Assembly (NCBI GenBank): GCA_030142905.1 | Contig: JASJOG010000092.1 | Span: 868,001-932,000, forward strand | DNA length: 64,000 bases | Direction of reading: 5' to 3' | DNA from: Heliopora coerulea | Lineage: Eukaryota > Cnidaria > Anthozoa > Scleralcyonacea > Helioporidae | Shown here: one piece after another, positions 22,142 through 35,000 of the stretch | Numbering within the stretch: position 1 is the first letter of the stretch | Layout of the letters: every line of letters starts with the position of its first letter | The notes under the pieces: model-generated | Told to the model about the DNA's origin: nothing | Seen by the model: only the letters and a program-made list of their open reading frames with translations | The model's database searches: none | Made by a program: the position numbers and the translations under genes

Positions 22142-24575
22142 TCACGTAGGCGTACGCGATAATTTGCTAATGACTCGAATAAGGGCGCCATTTTCATCTT
22201 TTAATCTCTGGTTATCTTGTTTCAAGTCTGTTAGTTGCTGTTTTAAAACAAGAAAAGTAAGTAAGAAATGTAAGGGTTAGTTTGAAATTATTACAATCAG
22301 GACTTTGAGAAAAGATTCGAAGGCGAGTGAGCATAAAAAGGTATGAAGTAAGAATGATTAAATTGAGGAGAGCTAAGAATTAAAAAGTACATGGAAGATT
22401 TTAACTATGGAAGAGTGAACGGCGAACTAACAAAAGTTAAGGAATGATGGATTAAGAAAAAAACGTCACCTGGATAAAGGAATCAAGATCATCGGCAAAC
22501 GATTAAAATCGAATTAATTCTATCCAGAAAAATGTCAAAAGAATCTTTTTTCACAAACCTTTAAGTCGTCTTCCATATCTCCTAATTTTCGCTCTAGTTT
22601 ATTTTTTTCCTGAAGATAAAAGGAATCACAATATTATAACAGGGCATTGACATTTCTTGAGTTAACTCGTCTGGCGTTCGCTCACTGACTTACAGAGGCA
22701 GTAGGGGGGAGTCTATCACCCTCAGGCACCATATGTCGCGGGCACCAAATTGTAATGTTTCGAGGAAAAAAATTTTATATAAATACAGCAAGTATAAAAA
22801 TATTGTTAAAGCAGTTACAATTTCATTCCCTGAATATTGACATATCGTCCTTCCTCATTGACATATCCTCATATTGAATATTGACATATTGAATATTGAC
22901 ATATCCTCATTAATTTTCATTTGCTAGTGGAGCAGAAGGGGGGCCCACAACTTAAATCTGCCGATGGGCTCCGACAGTATGCCACCATAAATTCTAAAAA
23001 ATCACACCAGTACTCCCAATGGATTAAAAAACGACTACACCAGTATTCAACGTGAGTCACTTGACGTGATGAAGGACCAAACACCAAGGTATCACTTAGC
23101 TTTGTTCCTACAGGGAACTGTTTGTACCCGTAAGACTTACATACGATGGCGTTTGGTCCAGTAAAGGACAATGTACAAAATTTCTCGTCTTGGCGTTTGT
23201 AACTTACTCTTATGGACACAACTCTTGCTCACAATTGCTTTCTTATAGATGCCACAAGCTTCATACGGTTCACTGAAAAGCTAATTGAAGAAATAAAGAC
23301 CAATCCTCTCCTAACCTGTATTGTCTTCACTAATTTAGTTTTCGTTTCGTCAAGTTCATTTTGAGTATCTCGAAGTTTATCTTGCAAGGTATTCACGTCC
23401 GTAGGCATCTTGGAATCTGCTGCCTGTAAGGACGTGAGAAAAGTCTTTAAAGATTAGAGATACTTTTCACGACAGTCGTTGTACGAAGGGGAAAAACAAC
23501 TACAACGACAAGAATGATTTGGGATAAAAAGAAAATCTATTGAAGGATAAGAAAGGAAAGTAAAATTTAAGGTTATTGAAGTGATGAAAAGAGGAGGATA
23601 ACAAGTGAAAGGAACTGAAATCGCAGGGCACAAAAGAAAAGGAAACTGTGGGAAAAGAAAGGAAAGGATAGGAAGGGAAGGGAAAGGACAGTAAAGTATT
23701 TGAAGGGAATAGAAGGGAAAGGGCAGGAAAGGAATGGAAGGATAGGAAAGAAATGGAAGGGAAAGGAGAGAACAGGAAAGTAAAAGAAAGTGAAATAAAA
23801 GGGAGGGTAAGGAGAGGAGAGGAAGGTGAAAGGACAAAAAAAGGGGGAAAAAAGGGGGGAGGGGGAGGAGAGCAAAAAGAAGAAGGGGGTAGGAAATAAA
23901 CAAGCAATCCCACGAGCTAAAAGGTTGGGGGGGGGGGAGAATTTGTCTTACGAGAAACAAATAGGTGGTAGTCGTAACACGTGATACCACCGAAAAGCGT
24001 GCTGGGCGTGTTAAATCGTTTTCACTCACTTTTGAATGAGTTTTGTATCTGTCACTGATCGACGACCTGCAGGACAAATAAACAAGGAGAAAACATGAGA
24101 CAAAGGCAAATTCAACAATAAAACAGATAAACGGCAAAGACGAAGGTACTGAGAAGATATCGACAATGAAAAGAAAAAATAACCGGGCCTCATAAGAACA
24201 GACGATGTCAGAAAACACAGCAACACAAGCAAATGTAGCAGCAGCTGCAACAACAACAACAACGACGACAGCAGCAGTAATAACAACAACAACAACAACG
24301 ACAAGAAGAGAAACAATCAAAAAGTAATAAATTTCATCTTTTACGGCAGACTTTATTCTTACCTTCCTTGTCGGATCCTTTCAGCTGGACTCTAAAAAAG
24401 GTTTGAAAAACCATCAGACAAAAGTTAATGTGTTCTTAAGAAGTTAACGTAGCGGTACCATCACCCTATAACTCACCTTAGTTTCTTCCTTTGGCTTCTC
24501 TTTCTCATCGATATCTTCATTCATCATTGTGTTCTTCTTGGCTTCTTGAAGTTCATCAGGTTCTTCCTCATCACT
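22142..24575 (-). CDS. MYPT exons 12-17: acidic linker and C-terminal coiled coil
   Basis: Exon 12 (24477-24575): [20 protein letters not shown] and onward, acidic. Exon 13 (24363-24391, 29 bp): SPAERIRQG. Exon 14 (24030-24066): [12 protein letters not shown], like the GDRYDSLL region of MYPT1. Exon 15 (23316-23423): coiled coil including [19 protein letters not shown]. Exon 16 (22559-22609): [17 protein letters not shown]. Exon 17 (22142-22237): [20 protein letters not shown], then SKLSRTPT and stop; vertebrate MYPT1 has [20 protein letters not shown] and SKLSK, an almost exact match. The coiled coil is shorter than in vertebrates between exons 15 and 17. A leucine-zipper C-terminus in the family mediates dimerisation and binding of cGMP-dependent kinase. 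Confidence 0.93.
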
Positions 24576-25983
24576 CTGCAACACACAAACCACAACAGAT
24601 TTAAGACAGTACACAAAATGGAAACACGCACCAGAGTATGTTTAGTAAGTTTGCATGTTTGCCGCTGTGTAGGTAAGAAGGTAGGTAGGTAGGTAGGTAA
24701 GTAAGTAAGTAAGTAAGTAGGTAGGTAGGTAGGTAGGTAGGTAGGTAGGTAGGTAGGTAGGTAGGTAGGTGGGTGGGTGGGTGGGTAGGTAGGTAGGTAA
24801 GTAAGTAGGTAGGTAGGTAGGTAGGTAGGTAGGTAGGTAGGTAGGTAGGTAGGTAGGTAGGTAGGTAGGTAGGTAGGTAGGTAGGTAGGTAGGTAGGTAG
24901 GTAGGTAGGTAGGTAGGTAGGTAGGTAGGTAGGTAGGTAGGTAGGTAGGTAGGTAGGTAGGTAAGTAGGTAGGTAGGTAGGTATGTATGTAGGTATGTAG
25001 GTATGTAGGTAGGTAGGTAGGTAGGTAGGTAGGTAGGTAGGTAGGTAGGTAGGTAGGTAGGTAGGTAGGTAGGTAGGTAGGTAGGTAAGGAGGTAACGAG
25101 GTAAGTAAGTAGAAAGGTAGGTAAGGAGGGAGGTAGGGAAGCAAGCAAGCAGGTAGGTAGGTACCAACCGACCGCAACGGCAAACGTGAGGCGCAACGCG
25201 CCTCTATTTAAGTGCTGAAGTTTGTAAATCCCTGGCAAGCTCACGTCACCGACAAAGAAACACCCGTTCACTGGTGGAGAAATTGGCAAGATGTGTCAGT
25301 ATAGTTAGCAGAATTGAATGGGATACTGGGATGACATAGATGAAACACATTGAATTGGTCTGACGAGTGAATGGACAGATGTGGATAAAAAAGATTACTA
25401 GTTTCCATACCTCAGACGGCATGTACGCGACACCTGTTGATCTTCTCTTTTCCCTTGGTCGGCGCATTTTGCGGGCCCGAGCCGACGAAGATGGGGACTT
25501 GTCAGCGGATTCTTTCTCCGTTTCCTTTTCCTTCTCCTTCTCTTTTTCACTTTGTCTCTCCTTTTCACTTTCTTTTTCCCTTTGTCGTTCCTTCTCTCTC
25601 TCCCTTTCGCTGAACCGACTCGAAACATTCTCCGCGCTCGTTGAGCGAAGATAGTTCGACGTCGGCCGACTAGAACTCGTAGAAGTCGCCGTCGTCGTCG
25701 TATCCCCTTCGTCAAAATGTCGGGTTCTCCGACTCTTGTACGAACTTGTGGACGTCGTGTCGTTCTCTCGAGTTCGATCCCTGTCCCTCTCGGACGAGTA
25801 TGGCACTCGACTAGGGTATGTCGCTCGTTTAGCGAGATACGAATCAACATCGTTGAGTTTCGATTTGTCTTCGTCGAAGTTTCGGGATGACGGTCTCGGT
25901 CTGGGTTGGTATGACGACTGTTTTGAGTCTCTCGATTGGGAACGGTAACTGGAACGCGAGTCCTGAGAACAGTGAAATATTGA

Positions 25984-26044
<61 letters not shown>

Positions 26045-29000
26045 ATCGTTATTACAACTCGCACACCACCCAACCAAGGCCAGTGGATGGGGGTCTTAGC
26101 CTGCTCCGGTTGCTGCGCAAATCGGCTAGGTAAGGCCACCATAGACATTGTGCATTTCAGGGAACTTCTGGAGGAGAGGAATTTTACTATCAAAAGGATT
26201 TTCAACAGCTGCAAGTGGTTATAAGTCACCATAAACCGCTGTAAGCCGTTGTAAGTCATTACAAACTATGATCCTCACGAAACAATTTAGATCTAATGGT
26301 GGCTCTCACTTCTATCTAAACTGAGCCATTACCAACAATCGTGATCAGATATGCACATATTCACACATCATTCCGCAGAACTGCGAGACTGATCAATGAA
26401 CTCTATATAAAGTACGTCGAACTAGCCGCTTGCAGACATAGTGGAATGCACAGCGAACTTATTTCAAGGACCCAAGTAAACAGGGTTCTTACATAGACCC
26501 AGGTAAAAATGAAGTGGTTTTGTTTGTTATTCACTTAAGTAAATTCACACTCACGCACGTAAGAACTGATTGACAGTGAAGCTGATAAGGCCCACCTTTT
26601 TGTTCAAAAGCCCTACGGGATTACAGCACGAAGAAATTCACTTAGGAAAAATCACTAAAGAAGTGAAGACAGACAGACTACAGCAATATCGAGATAACAC
26701 ATCCAAACTAGAGCATATGGCTATCTGGCAAATCAAAGACCAGGCTAAAAGGAAAGTACCAGAACAGCTTCAAAAAAAAAGCATCTCAACTCAGCTGCTT
26801 TGAACAAAATACACTTCCAATTCAGAGGGAGATAAGAGCGAAAAGTAGACGACAGAAATCGCGCCAAGACACTCATACACACACAGGGAGACAACGAGCA
26901 CACTTCTGGTTGTTTGCGCTTCTCGTCAACCAACAAACCAGCAGGAATTAATGCTTCCAGAGTTGACGACGTCTGACTTACCATTGCCGAAAGCATTGAA
27001 CGAAAACACGGACTCACTTAGCGGCCGAATATCCAACTGTTGACCAACTTTTCGAACTATAGTCGTTGAAACAACATCATCAAATCTGAGTGTCGAGTAG
27101 CGGTTCAAATTCCAAGTGTTGTTAATCCGAAAAAATAATTTCCAGCCCCCAAAACGTCTAATTTAAGCGCATTAATTCACATCTTTCACAATGACGTAAC
27201 GTCGTAAAGAGGATGGAAATTAACTTCACACCTCAAGCCCAAATTAGTTCGTCTCGAAACAAGACAACGTTCAACTACCAAATTAGGCCGGTGAGCTGAA
27301 CCCTGAATAACTTTAAGCACTTGAGTTTCTCTCAAGACCCTGAGAGAAAACAAACTGGTCTGCCTTTTGTGGTCAAGAGCATGGGAAATCCCGTTATCAC
27401 GTAGAAACAGTCTGGCAGCTACTTCACAAAACCGATTGGGGTGCTTCTGTCAGCGACTTTAGTGAGCTAAAGTGATCGCTTCGGAGAATGACTCAAGCGA
27501 ATTCGAGGGTCAGATTGGGCGAAGCACGAGCCGGGAGCTAGTGCCATGTTTTGGTGTTTTTCAACGATCATTGTCGGCGTCAAATTAGGGTGAGAAGAAC
27601 GACTACAGTGTAAACACTGTAGATTGAATGGTTGGCATAGCGGGAGACTCGATTGGATGGCTGTCATCAGTTAACTGACAGAATTAATTTGTAACAGTCG
27701 ACACTGCTTTCCTAACGCTTAAAAGATCAAATACTAAGACCACACAACAGTCGCTTATCGATAACTCTCAGTCACGAATGTAAACAAAACGTCAATGTAC
27801 GGCTTCGCATTAAGAGGAGAATTGTCTAGAGTTACTGCGAGAAAACGGATATCTCAACAGTCGCGACAGGGGGTGGAGGTAATGACAGGAGTTTGAAAGA
27901 ATTCCCTCCAGAAATATATCGACTGCAAGGGAAACGGCTATGAAGTATGAAACCTTTGTTTTGCATCACGCAGAAATGATAGGACTTCGAGAATCGTCCG
28001 TTGACACGAAAGGTATCGAGCCATTTTTATCGACAGATAATTTGTGTGTGTTAAAACGAAATTTAATGATCGGTTATCGCAGCCAAGCATGTTATTCGTC
28101 AACAATTGTTGTATTGTAATATTCAGAGTGTCAATCTACCGTGGGCATTATTTCGACAGGGCAGGAATACAAGGCAGGAATACAAGGTAGATTTTCAAGC
28201 AGACAGCAGATGATGTGACTGCGTCAATACGGTTAAGTGTGTGTCGATTTTAGCGAGACTGTCTCAGTCCCTTGATGGTTGGTTATTGTACTCACACAAA
28301 ACCATGTTTGATCACTTATCACATTTAATGAGTACTGATACTATCTACCTGTCAGTAAAAATCACAAAAACACACGCCTGTAATTACCTTAGGTTTTCCA
28401 CCTGTCTCAAAGACATTTCTCTGCCACAGTCCCGACATTCGTGAGGCCTCCTTCAGATAAACAATACACCTTACGCCACAAATATAACACGCCACGAATG
28501 CAGAATGCTTTGACGAAATTTCCAATGTAGTCAACAGTTCTGCGCCCCCTTGCCAACAATCATCCCGCCCACTAAGCAGTTGATTTGGTGTACATAAATC
28601 AATGAGTCGTAACGTTAGTTTTAATTTTCGCTACTTTTTGGCATAATCCGCTTTACTTTCAAAGCGTCAAATTTCACAAACTTGATGCCAATTGATGTGG
28701 GGTTGGATCTTCTTTCGTGAGAACTGCATCGAGTAAAAAATGCGAACTAGATTGAGACAGGATATCACCCAGTTGGTTTGATCTAAAGATAGGCCGACTT
28801 TTTCAGTAAAACAATTAATATGGAATCACCTGAACGGATATCCCAGTATGGCAACTGTAATATGGTAACCAAGTACAACGTGTAAAATGGTGAAAGCAAA
28901 AGAGTTTTTGTAACAAGTTTTACTCTTCTCTCCAAGGTGCCGGCTATCGACGAATTAAAGCCAGAAGTCTATTACCACTACGAGCAAAGACTTGGCGAGA

Positions 29001-32000
29001 AACATTTCATGGGAAGGTTCACACGAAGGTGAAACTGAACGATCATTTTTGCTTCTTAGCAAGGGGTTGTTTTCTAACAAAATATTCTGCATGCCGCCTT
29101 TTGAAGAATATCGAGTGTCTAGATAATGGCATAATCACGCATGTACTATAGTAAAGGACAAATAAATTCAATTAAGAAAAAAAAAATCCCTATACTAAAT
29201 CACACCCCTGCACAAAGAGGTCAAATTGTCGGCACCTGTGACACACTAACAGTAATTTCACTCACCTCATCTTTAGCGTTCCTAGAATTATCCTCATTCG
29301 TCTTCGTTTCCACCCGTTCTTTCCCTTCATCTTGCTTACTTTCCTTACTGTCCACATCGTTCACCCTACCCGAGTATCCAATCGTCGATCTATTCTTTTC
29401 GTAAACTTTTCGACGGCTATTGAGATCCCTCGTGTTCGTTCGCTCCGTCTCCGCTGGCTCTTCGGTACGATTACTATTAAGCCGACCTCTCGGATATTCT
29501 ACCCTGTTCCCAGTACCTTTCGTCTGGAATCTGTCATTTGGTCGAGTTTCTTCCTTCTTCTCGACCTGTTGTTGTCTACCGGAATAATTCCTCGAAGTAC
29601 TGTTCAAATATCGTGATGGAGGATTCCCGACTGATGTCGACACAGTGTTCTTATTTTCGATCCGCGAATACGGGGGAGTTCTATCCCGGACATTGTTCAT
29701 CACCGGTTGATTTTTCACGGCATTCCTAACCCTATTATTCCTTTCCGACTCGGAATCTGACTCCGACCCAGGTTTCTTTTCAAACTTTTCCCACACAACG
29801 GCTCGCTGGGCCTCCTTCCCATCAGACCCCTCGCTCGTCGATTGGTCGGTTTCGTCGCCTTCATAATCCGTTTCGGTGCTGCTCTCTGAACTGACTTTAG
29901 CGCGGGTTTCGTGTTTTGCTTCCACGATCACGGTTTCCTTTTGTACGGCAGCCAAAGCTTTTCGTTCCTGAGATACATCAGTTTTCGATAAGCCGGTGTC
30001 TTTAATTCGCGTTATTGATGACCTGTACGAGCGAGAGGAAAGCAGGTATAATAACCATGAGAAAAACACAACTTCACTTTATATTTACATTCACTTTATG
30101 GCTGAGCTAGAGCGCTGATTGGCTCCTTAGCCATGCAATAAGTTTTTGTACAGTATGACATGTTTCGGCGGGAATATTTCCGAGTCGATCTGTCGATAAG
30201 CAAACTAGATTTAGATACGTTTTACAATGGACTAACAATAACACACTGCCCATGACGTTTTCAAATCTCCTGCTTTAAATCTAGACGAATTTCATTTTTG
30301 TTTTTCTGATAACTGTTTTTCACGAATAATTTTTAAACTAAGAGGAGCGATGAAGGTGTTTAATCTGGATACGTCTGAATTTTCCAGTACCCGATTGTCG
30401 AGAAATTCCAACGATATATATGTATATGTTTGTGAACCGCCACGTAAATTTACGTCTGCCAAGTAATAAATTTACGTGATCTTTCACAAGTGTTCTACAC
30501 GACATCGTTTTTCACCACGCAAAACTTCAAGTATTTACAGGATGGTGAAAAGCGAAGTAAAAATTTTCCTTAATCGACTTTGAGCATACACAAAATTTTT
30601 TTTTTGCCGTGAAATTCATACTCCATTGACAAAGCAAACCAAGCTCAACTATAACAACACGTAAACCGTGAATTCACGGCTACTGCTGATCGTTTCTTGG
30701 CAACCAAAATTTGAGCAAAGTTTCCAGCAGGTAAAGATGCTTCACACAGTTTATCGTTCAGAACATTGACTACAAAGGGATTAGCAAACGGCATGATAGG
30801 CCCTACCTTCGTTTCAGTGGAGGAGGACCAGTTGAATCAATTGTCTTTATTGTTGGGGTTATTGCCTAAATCAGGCCAAGAGTATTAGGTTAGCAAGGAG
30901 AACGCTGACTGGTAAAGATCCATTGACAGTGACAAACATTAACATTGTACAAATGTCACGGCAACTCATCGGTATCTGATCCGGCAGGCTCCTACAGTAT
31001 AACGCCTACTGCTAAATTCCTATTCAGGTCACCAGCCTCAGTCCATTAAAGGACGCCCTGTGAAGTCACAAGTCGAGTCACATGCTTGTGGGGAAGAAAG
31101 AGAGTGAAGGTAATCCAAACAAACGTGCGAAACTGCACGTGAAGTGGCGAGTCACATTCTGTCAAATCCGGTCAAGTCAACTTAAATGCTACATATGTCA
31201 GCTGTCAGGTTCACCTCATAATCAGTCTTTTAAGTTGACGTTGGAACGGCAAGATATCACTCTCTCTCAAGAATGAGATTTCCTCCCAAAGACACTCCTC
31301 GTTCTAAGAATCGCAGCTGTTCCATACGAAAATCTCTGCAAAGGAAGCTATCTCTTCACCTCAACTGAGGACTTAAAGGGCATCAAAATTACTAAAGGCT
31401 GAATTCAATTGGAGACTATAGTCGTTTTGGGAGAACTGGAGCGTTTTATGAGTCATTAAACAAGCCACAAGTATCAAGCACAGTGGTCGATAAACCGTGG
31501 TTTGTTTAAATGCCGAAATTTTAAAGCACGTCGTTGTTCAAGTTGACGTTGCAGTTCTTAAGGTCCCTAATATCAACAAACAACGACGCATTAGCAATAC
31601 ATACATTTATTTTAGGTTTCTCCATTTGTTTTTTCTTCAGTTCTTCTAAATACTTTTCCATATCAGAGTCAGCTAGATCAATGGGAGTTAGTCCCTACAT
31701 AAAAAAACGACATTATAGTAAAGCTTTCAGGAAAGCTCTGACCAAAACACTCATCCTATTAGACACAACCAGCATCATGCAGGAAACTGGAATTTCCACT
31801 TGATACCATGACCACGGCAAAGTCAAGTGAGAAATTTTGAGTGCAAATATTGGAACGACACTCTCTTGTTAACCAACTAACACAGGGTCACTGTTATAAT
31901 CATAAAACAAATATTAATCCTCAACGCAGAACAAGTACAACAGCCATTCTCTTATTTCAATGTAGACGAACGAAATGTTTCGTTGGAGATTGCAGCAAGT

Positions 32001-35000
32001 GAAAATGAAGAGATAAATATGCTCACTTGTCGTAACTACTTTTACCAAGAAAACGAAATGACATTTCGAGCGCAGCAGCCTTTTGTCACATTTTATTCTG
32101 ACAAAGAGCTTTCGTTCAAAACGTCACTACATAGTTTTCTCATACTTAAACACACCACTACCTTCAATCTTTTTTTTTTTTTTATTTCGTTCACAACTGC
32201 TGTTCATACACGCAGGAATACACGTTTAACGGGCTGAAGATTACTCAAAGCATGACACACTTTTTAAGCAAGAACGTGAGTGACAGACATCACTTCAATC
32301 GGAAAATTCCTAGTGGAAACACAAAGACGTCTTCCATCTCTCGGCACTCCAACAGTAAATACAGCAGGAACAACAAGATCCGGAAGAACTTGAGTAGGAT
32401 GCTTGTTATATTACAATTAAAAAAAAATTTTTTGAGTGTCACTGTTATGTAACCAACACATCAGCGACGTCTCTTCAACTAGAAAAATGACCCAATGAAT
32501 CTGTGAATTTACAACATTATTGACGGAGGAAAATTTCGAGTGTCAGGATACATTTTTAAGACCCAACCATGACCTGTTGCGAAAAATGCAACTTTGAGCC
32601 ATCCGGCTGGGAATCGAACCCGCGACCTCACGGATCTAGTGTGATGTTCTGCCAACTGAGCTACGGAGGCCGTTGCCAAGAGCATCGCCACGAATTCAGT
32701 TTATCTGTGGTGGTAATGCCAAAGAGTATACCTGTACCTAGTGATGCTGTAAAGTCAATGGCAGCTATCAAATTTGTGGAGAAAACCTCAAGACTTTCAC
32801 AATCACGACTCAATTTTTCATCACAATGCCTCCTTAATTTCTTAGTGAGAACAACATACCACGTGGTTTCTAAGTGTGAAATCTGCTCCATAGTCTGATA
32901 ACATCTTGCAAGCTTCCTTCTGACCCCAGTGAGCCGCTGCATGAAGAGGTGTCCACTCATCAACATCCTGAGCGTTAGGGTCGGCACCAGCTTGGAGGAG
33001 CAGACTGCAATTAGATTCAAAGGACAAACAATCACTTTAATTCAAAGTTGTTCTCAAATTTTGCAGCAGTGAAGTTGCATATTTTGCTGTAAAGGCAGCG
33101 GTAAAGTGCCTTTATTTATACTGGATAACCCGATCAGCTAGCTAACTGTTCTTCCAAGAGGGCCACCCCTCATAGGTCCAGTGTTACAACAGGAGGAAAC
33201 CGGAGTACCCAGCGAAAACCTGCGATGTTTGGTAGAGTCAAACTGGACAACACTCTTCTCACATGTGACTAAGGTAACTTTAACCAGATAACCGCATGGA
33301 GCCTGAATCAAACCCGAGTCACAGCGGTGAGAGACACGTGCACTATCACTGAGCCACCAGCACCCCTTGTAGCAGAGTTCATTGTTTAAATTGTGATGTT
33401 GCAATGCATTTTGAACTGAGTCAACATCCCAAAGAAATGTAGGCACCCAGTACATGTGCTTCAAGTCTAAATTACTCATGGAAAAACAACACAGACCCAC
33501 AGCAAGGACTTCAAGTGGGGAGGACTGGTTGTAACTTTGGTAGACCTTTTATAATGTGGCTGCAGCTAATGGGATCTGGAAGACTTTAACTCTTTTTGAT
33601 CTGAATTCAACTTTGACTATTCCATATGACAATGATTTCACTTGTCAAAGAGAGATGGCTTGTACCAGGAAGGGTTAATAAAAAAATAAAATGGTGTATA
33701 GCACATGGTTTACAGAGCACCTGTCAACTAGTACTACAATGATATAACACCATTCTACTACGACACTCTTTTGCCATGGACACCGTGTGTCACGTCATAG
33801 TTGGGCCCCAATGTAATTGTTCGTGGAATGTCTAAATTATTTTACCACATAGAGGTTAAAAAAATGAAAGGTTAGTGACTGAAACCAAGGTAACTACGTT
33901 GTTCATTAACTGAGGTGTGAAGTGGCAAAGTTAATAACCCACATAGTTATCAAGGTTGAGGTAATTGACCTACTTAGTTCATTATCACAGAGGCTTCATA
34001 GAGAAAGTTGTAGTGTAGTAGAATTTGATTTGAGTGATTAAAAATACATTTGACTGGGTTTTTGTGCAGTGAGAGAACTGGTCAATGTCCCAGGGATAAT
34101 ATGTATGAACCCTGGGACATTAACTAATTTACATTAACTAGGGGTTATTAAGTGATTTTAAAGAAAACTGAGGTGATCGTGAACTAAGGATACAAAACTT
34201 ACTTGATAACCTTCGTATAACCTTTAGATGCAGCTACATGCAATGCTGTGGCACCTGAAATGGCAAAATTTTTGCACTCCTGTTTTATTACAACAAGGAA
34301 TTTCAAGCTTGACTGTAAATTTACCCAACAATAAACATGCTACAAAATTTTCTTTCCTGTACAGGTAAAATAAATAAATAAATGCTATGTACTGCAAAGC
34401 ATTAGTCAGCTGTCAGTAAAATGTCAAAACATTTTATTTCTCCAGTAATAACTTGTTTCTAAGACACTAGAAGCTCTATGTGCCAGGAGACCATCTCCAC
34501 ATTGACTAACCGGTTTTAGAGTCCTGTGCTTCTGTTACTTTCCCCTTGTTCAACCAGGATTGGGCATCTTCCTCCATGAGTCTCTCTTCTTCTGCACGAG
34601 CTGCATCAACATCAACACCTGATACAACAAACCCATAACATTAATGGAACACTAGGTTGGATTTTAGTATGTGAGGGTAGAAGATAAGAATCTGTAGCAT
34701 ATACCTCAAAGGTGAGTAGCATTTTTTGCACAATCTGATTGGTTCCTCTACCTTGGAATATCCTGCACCATACACCTCCGAGCAAAACAAGATGGTGTCC
34801 AGTTTTGTTTAAGTTACAAAAGAACTTTTCTCTTTTAACAAACAAAGTTACCTTGCCAGAAAATACCAAATATGCAAACAGAGATTGGCAGTTAAATATT
34901 CAAAGAAATGTATTTCTTTTACTTTTTAGCAATAAATGCACTTAAGATGTGTTTCAAAATGTTTTGTTTACAAATAATAAATGGGCAACAAGCCAACACT

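Noticed and set aside
22917..23219. 100-codon minus-strand frame in a MYPT intron
   Set aside because: It lies inside the probable LTR, has no family features and would break the MYPT exon phases.
23454..24320. 288-codon minus-strand frame rich in Val, Leu, Phe and Pro
   Set aside because: It is produced by the CAA/CAG tract and the polypurine tract in MYPT introns, and it overlaps true MYPT exon 14 in another frame.
24524..25289. Three overlapping minus-strand frames of 188-219 codons with YLPT repeats
   Set aside because: All are translations of the GGTA microsatellite in an intron; a 4-bp period keeps every frame open.
25246..26259. 337-codon frame taken as one protein
   Set aside because: Only 25,411-25,962 is coding (MYPT exon 11). 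The rest is intron, including an (ATT)n tract read as poly-Ile and a dispersed repeat.
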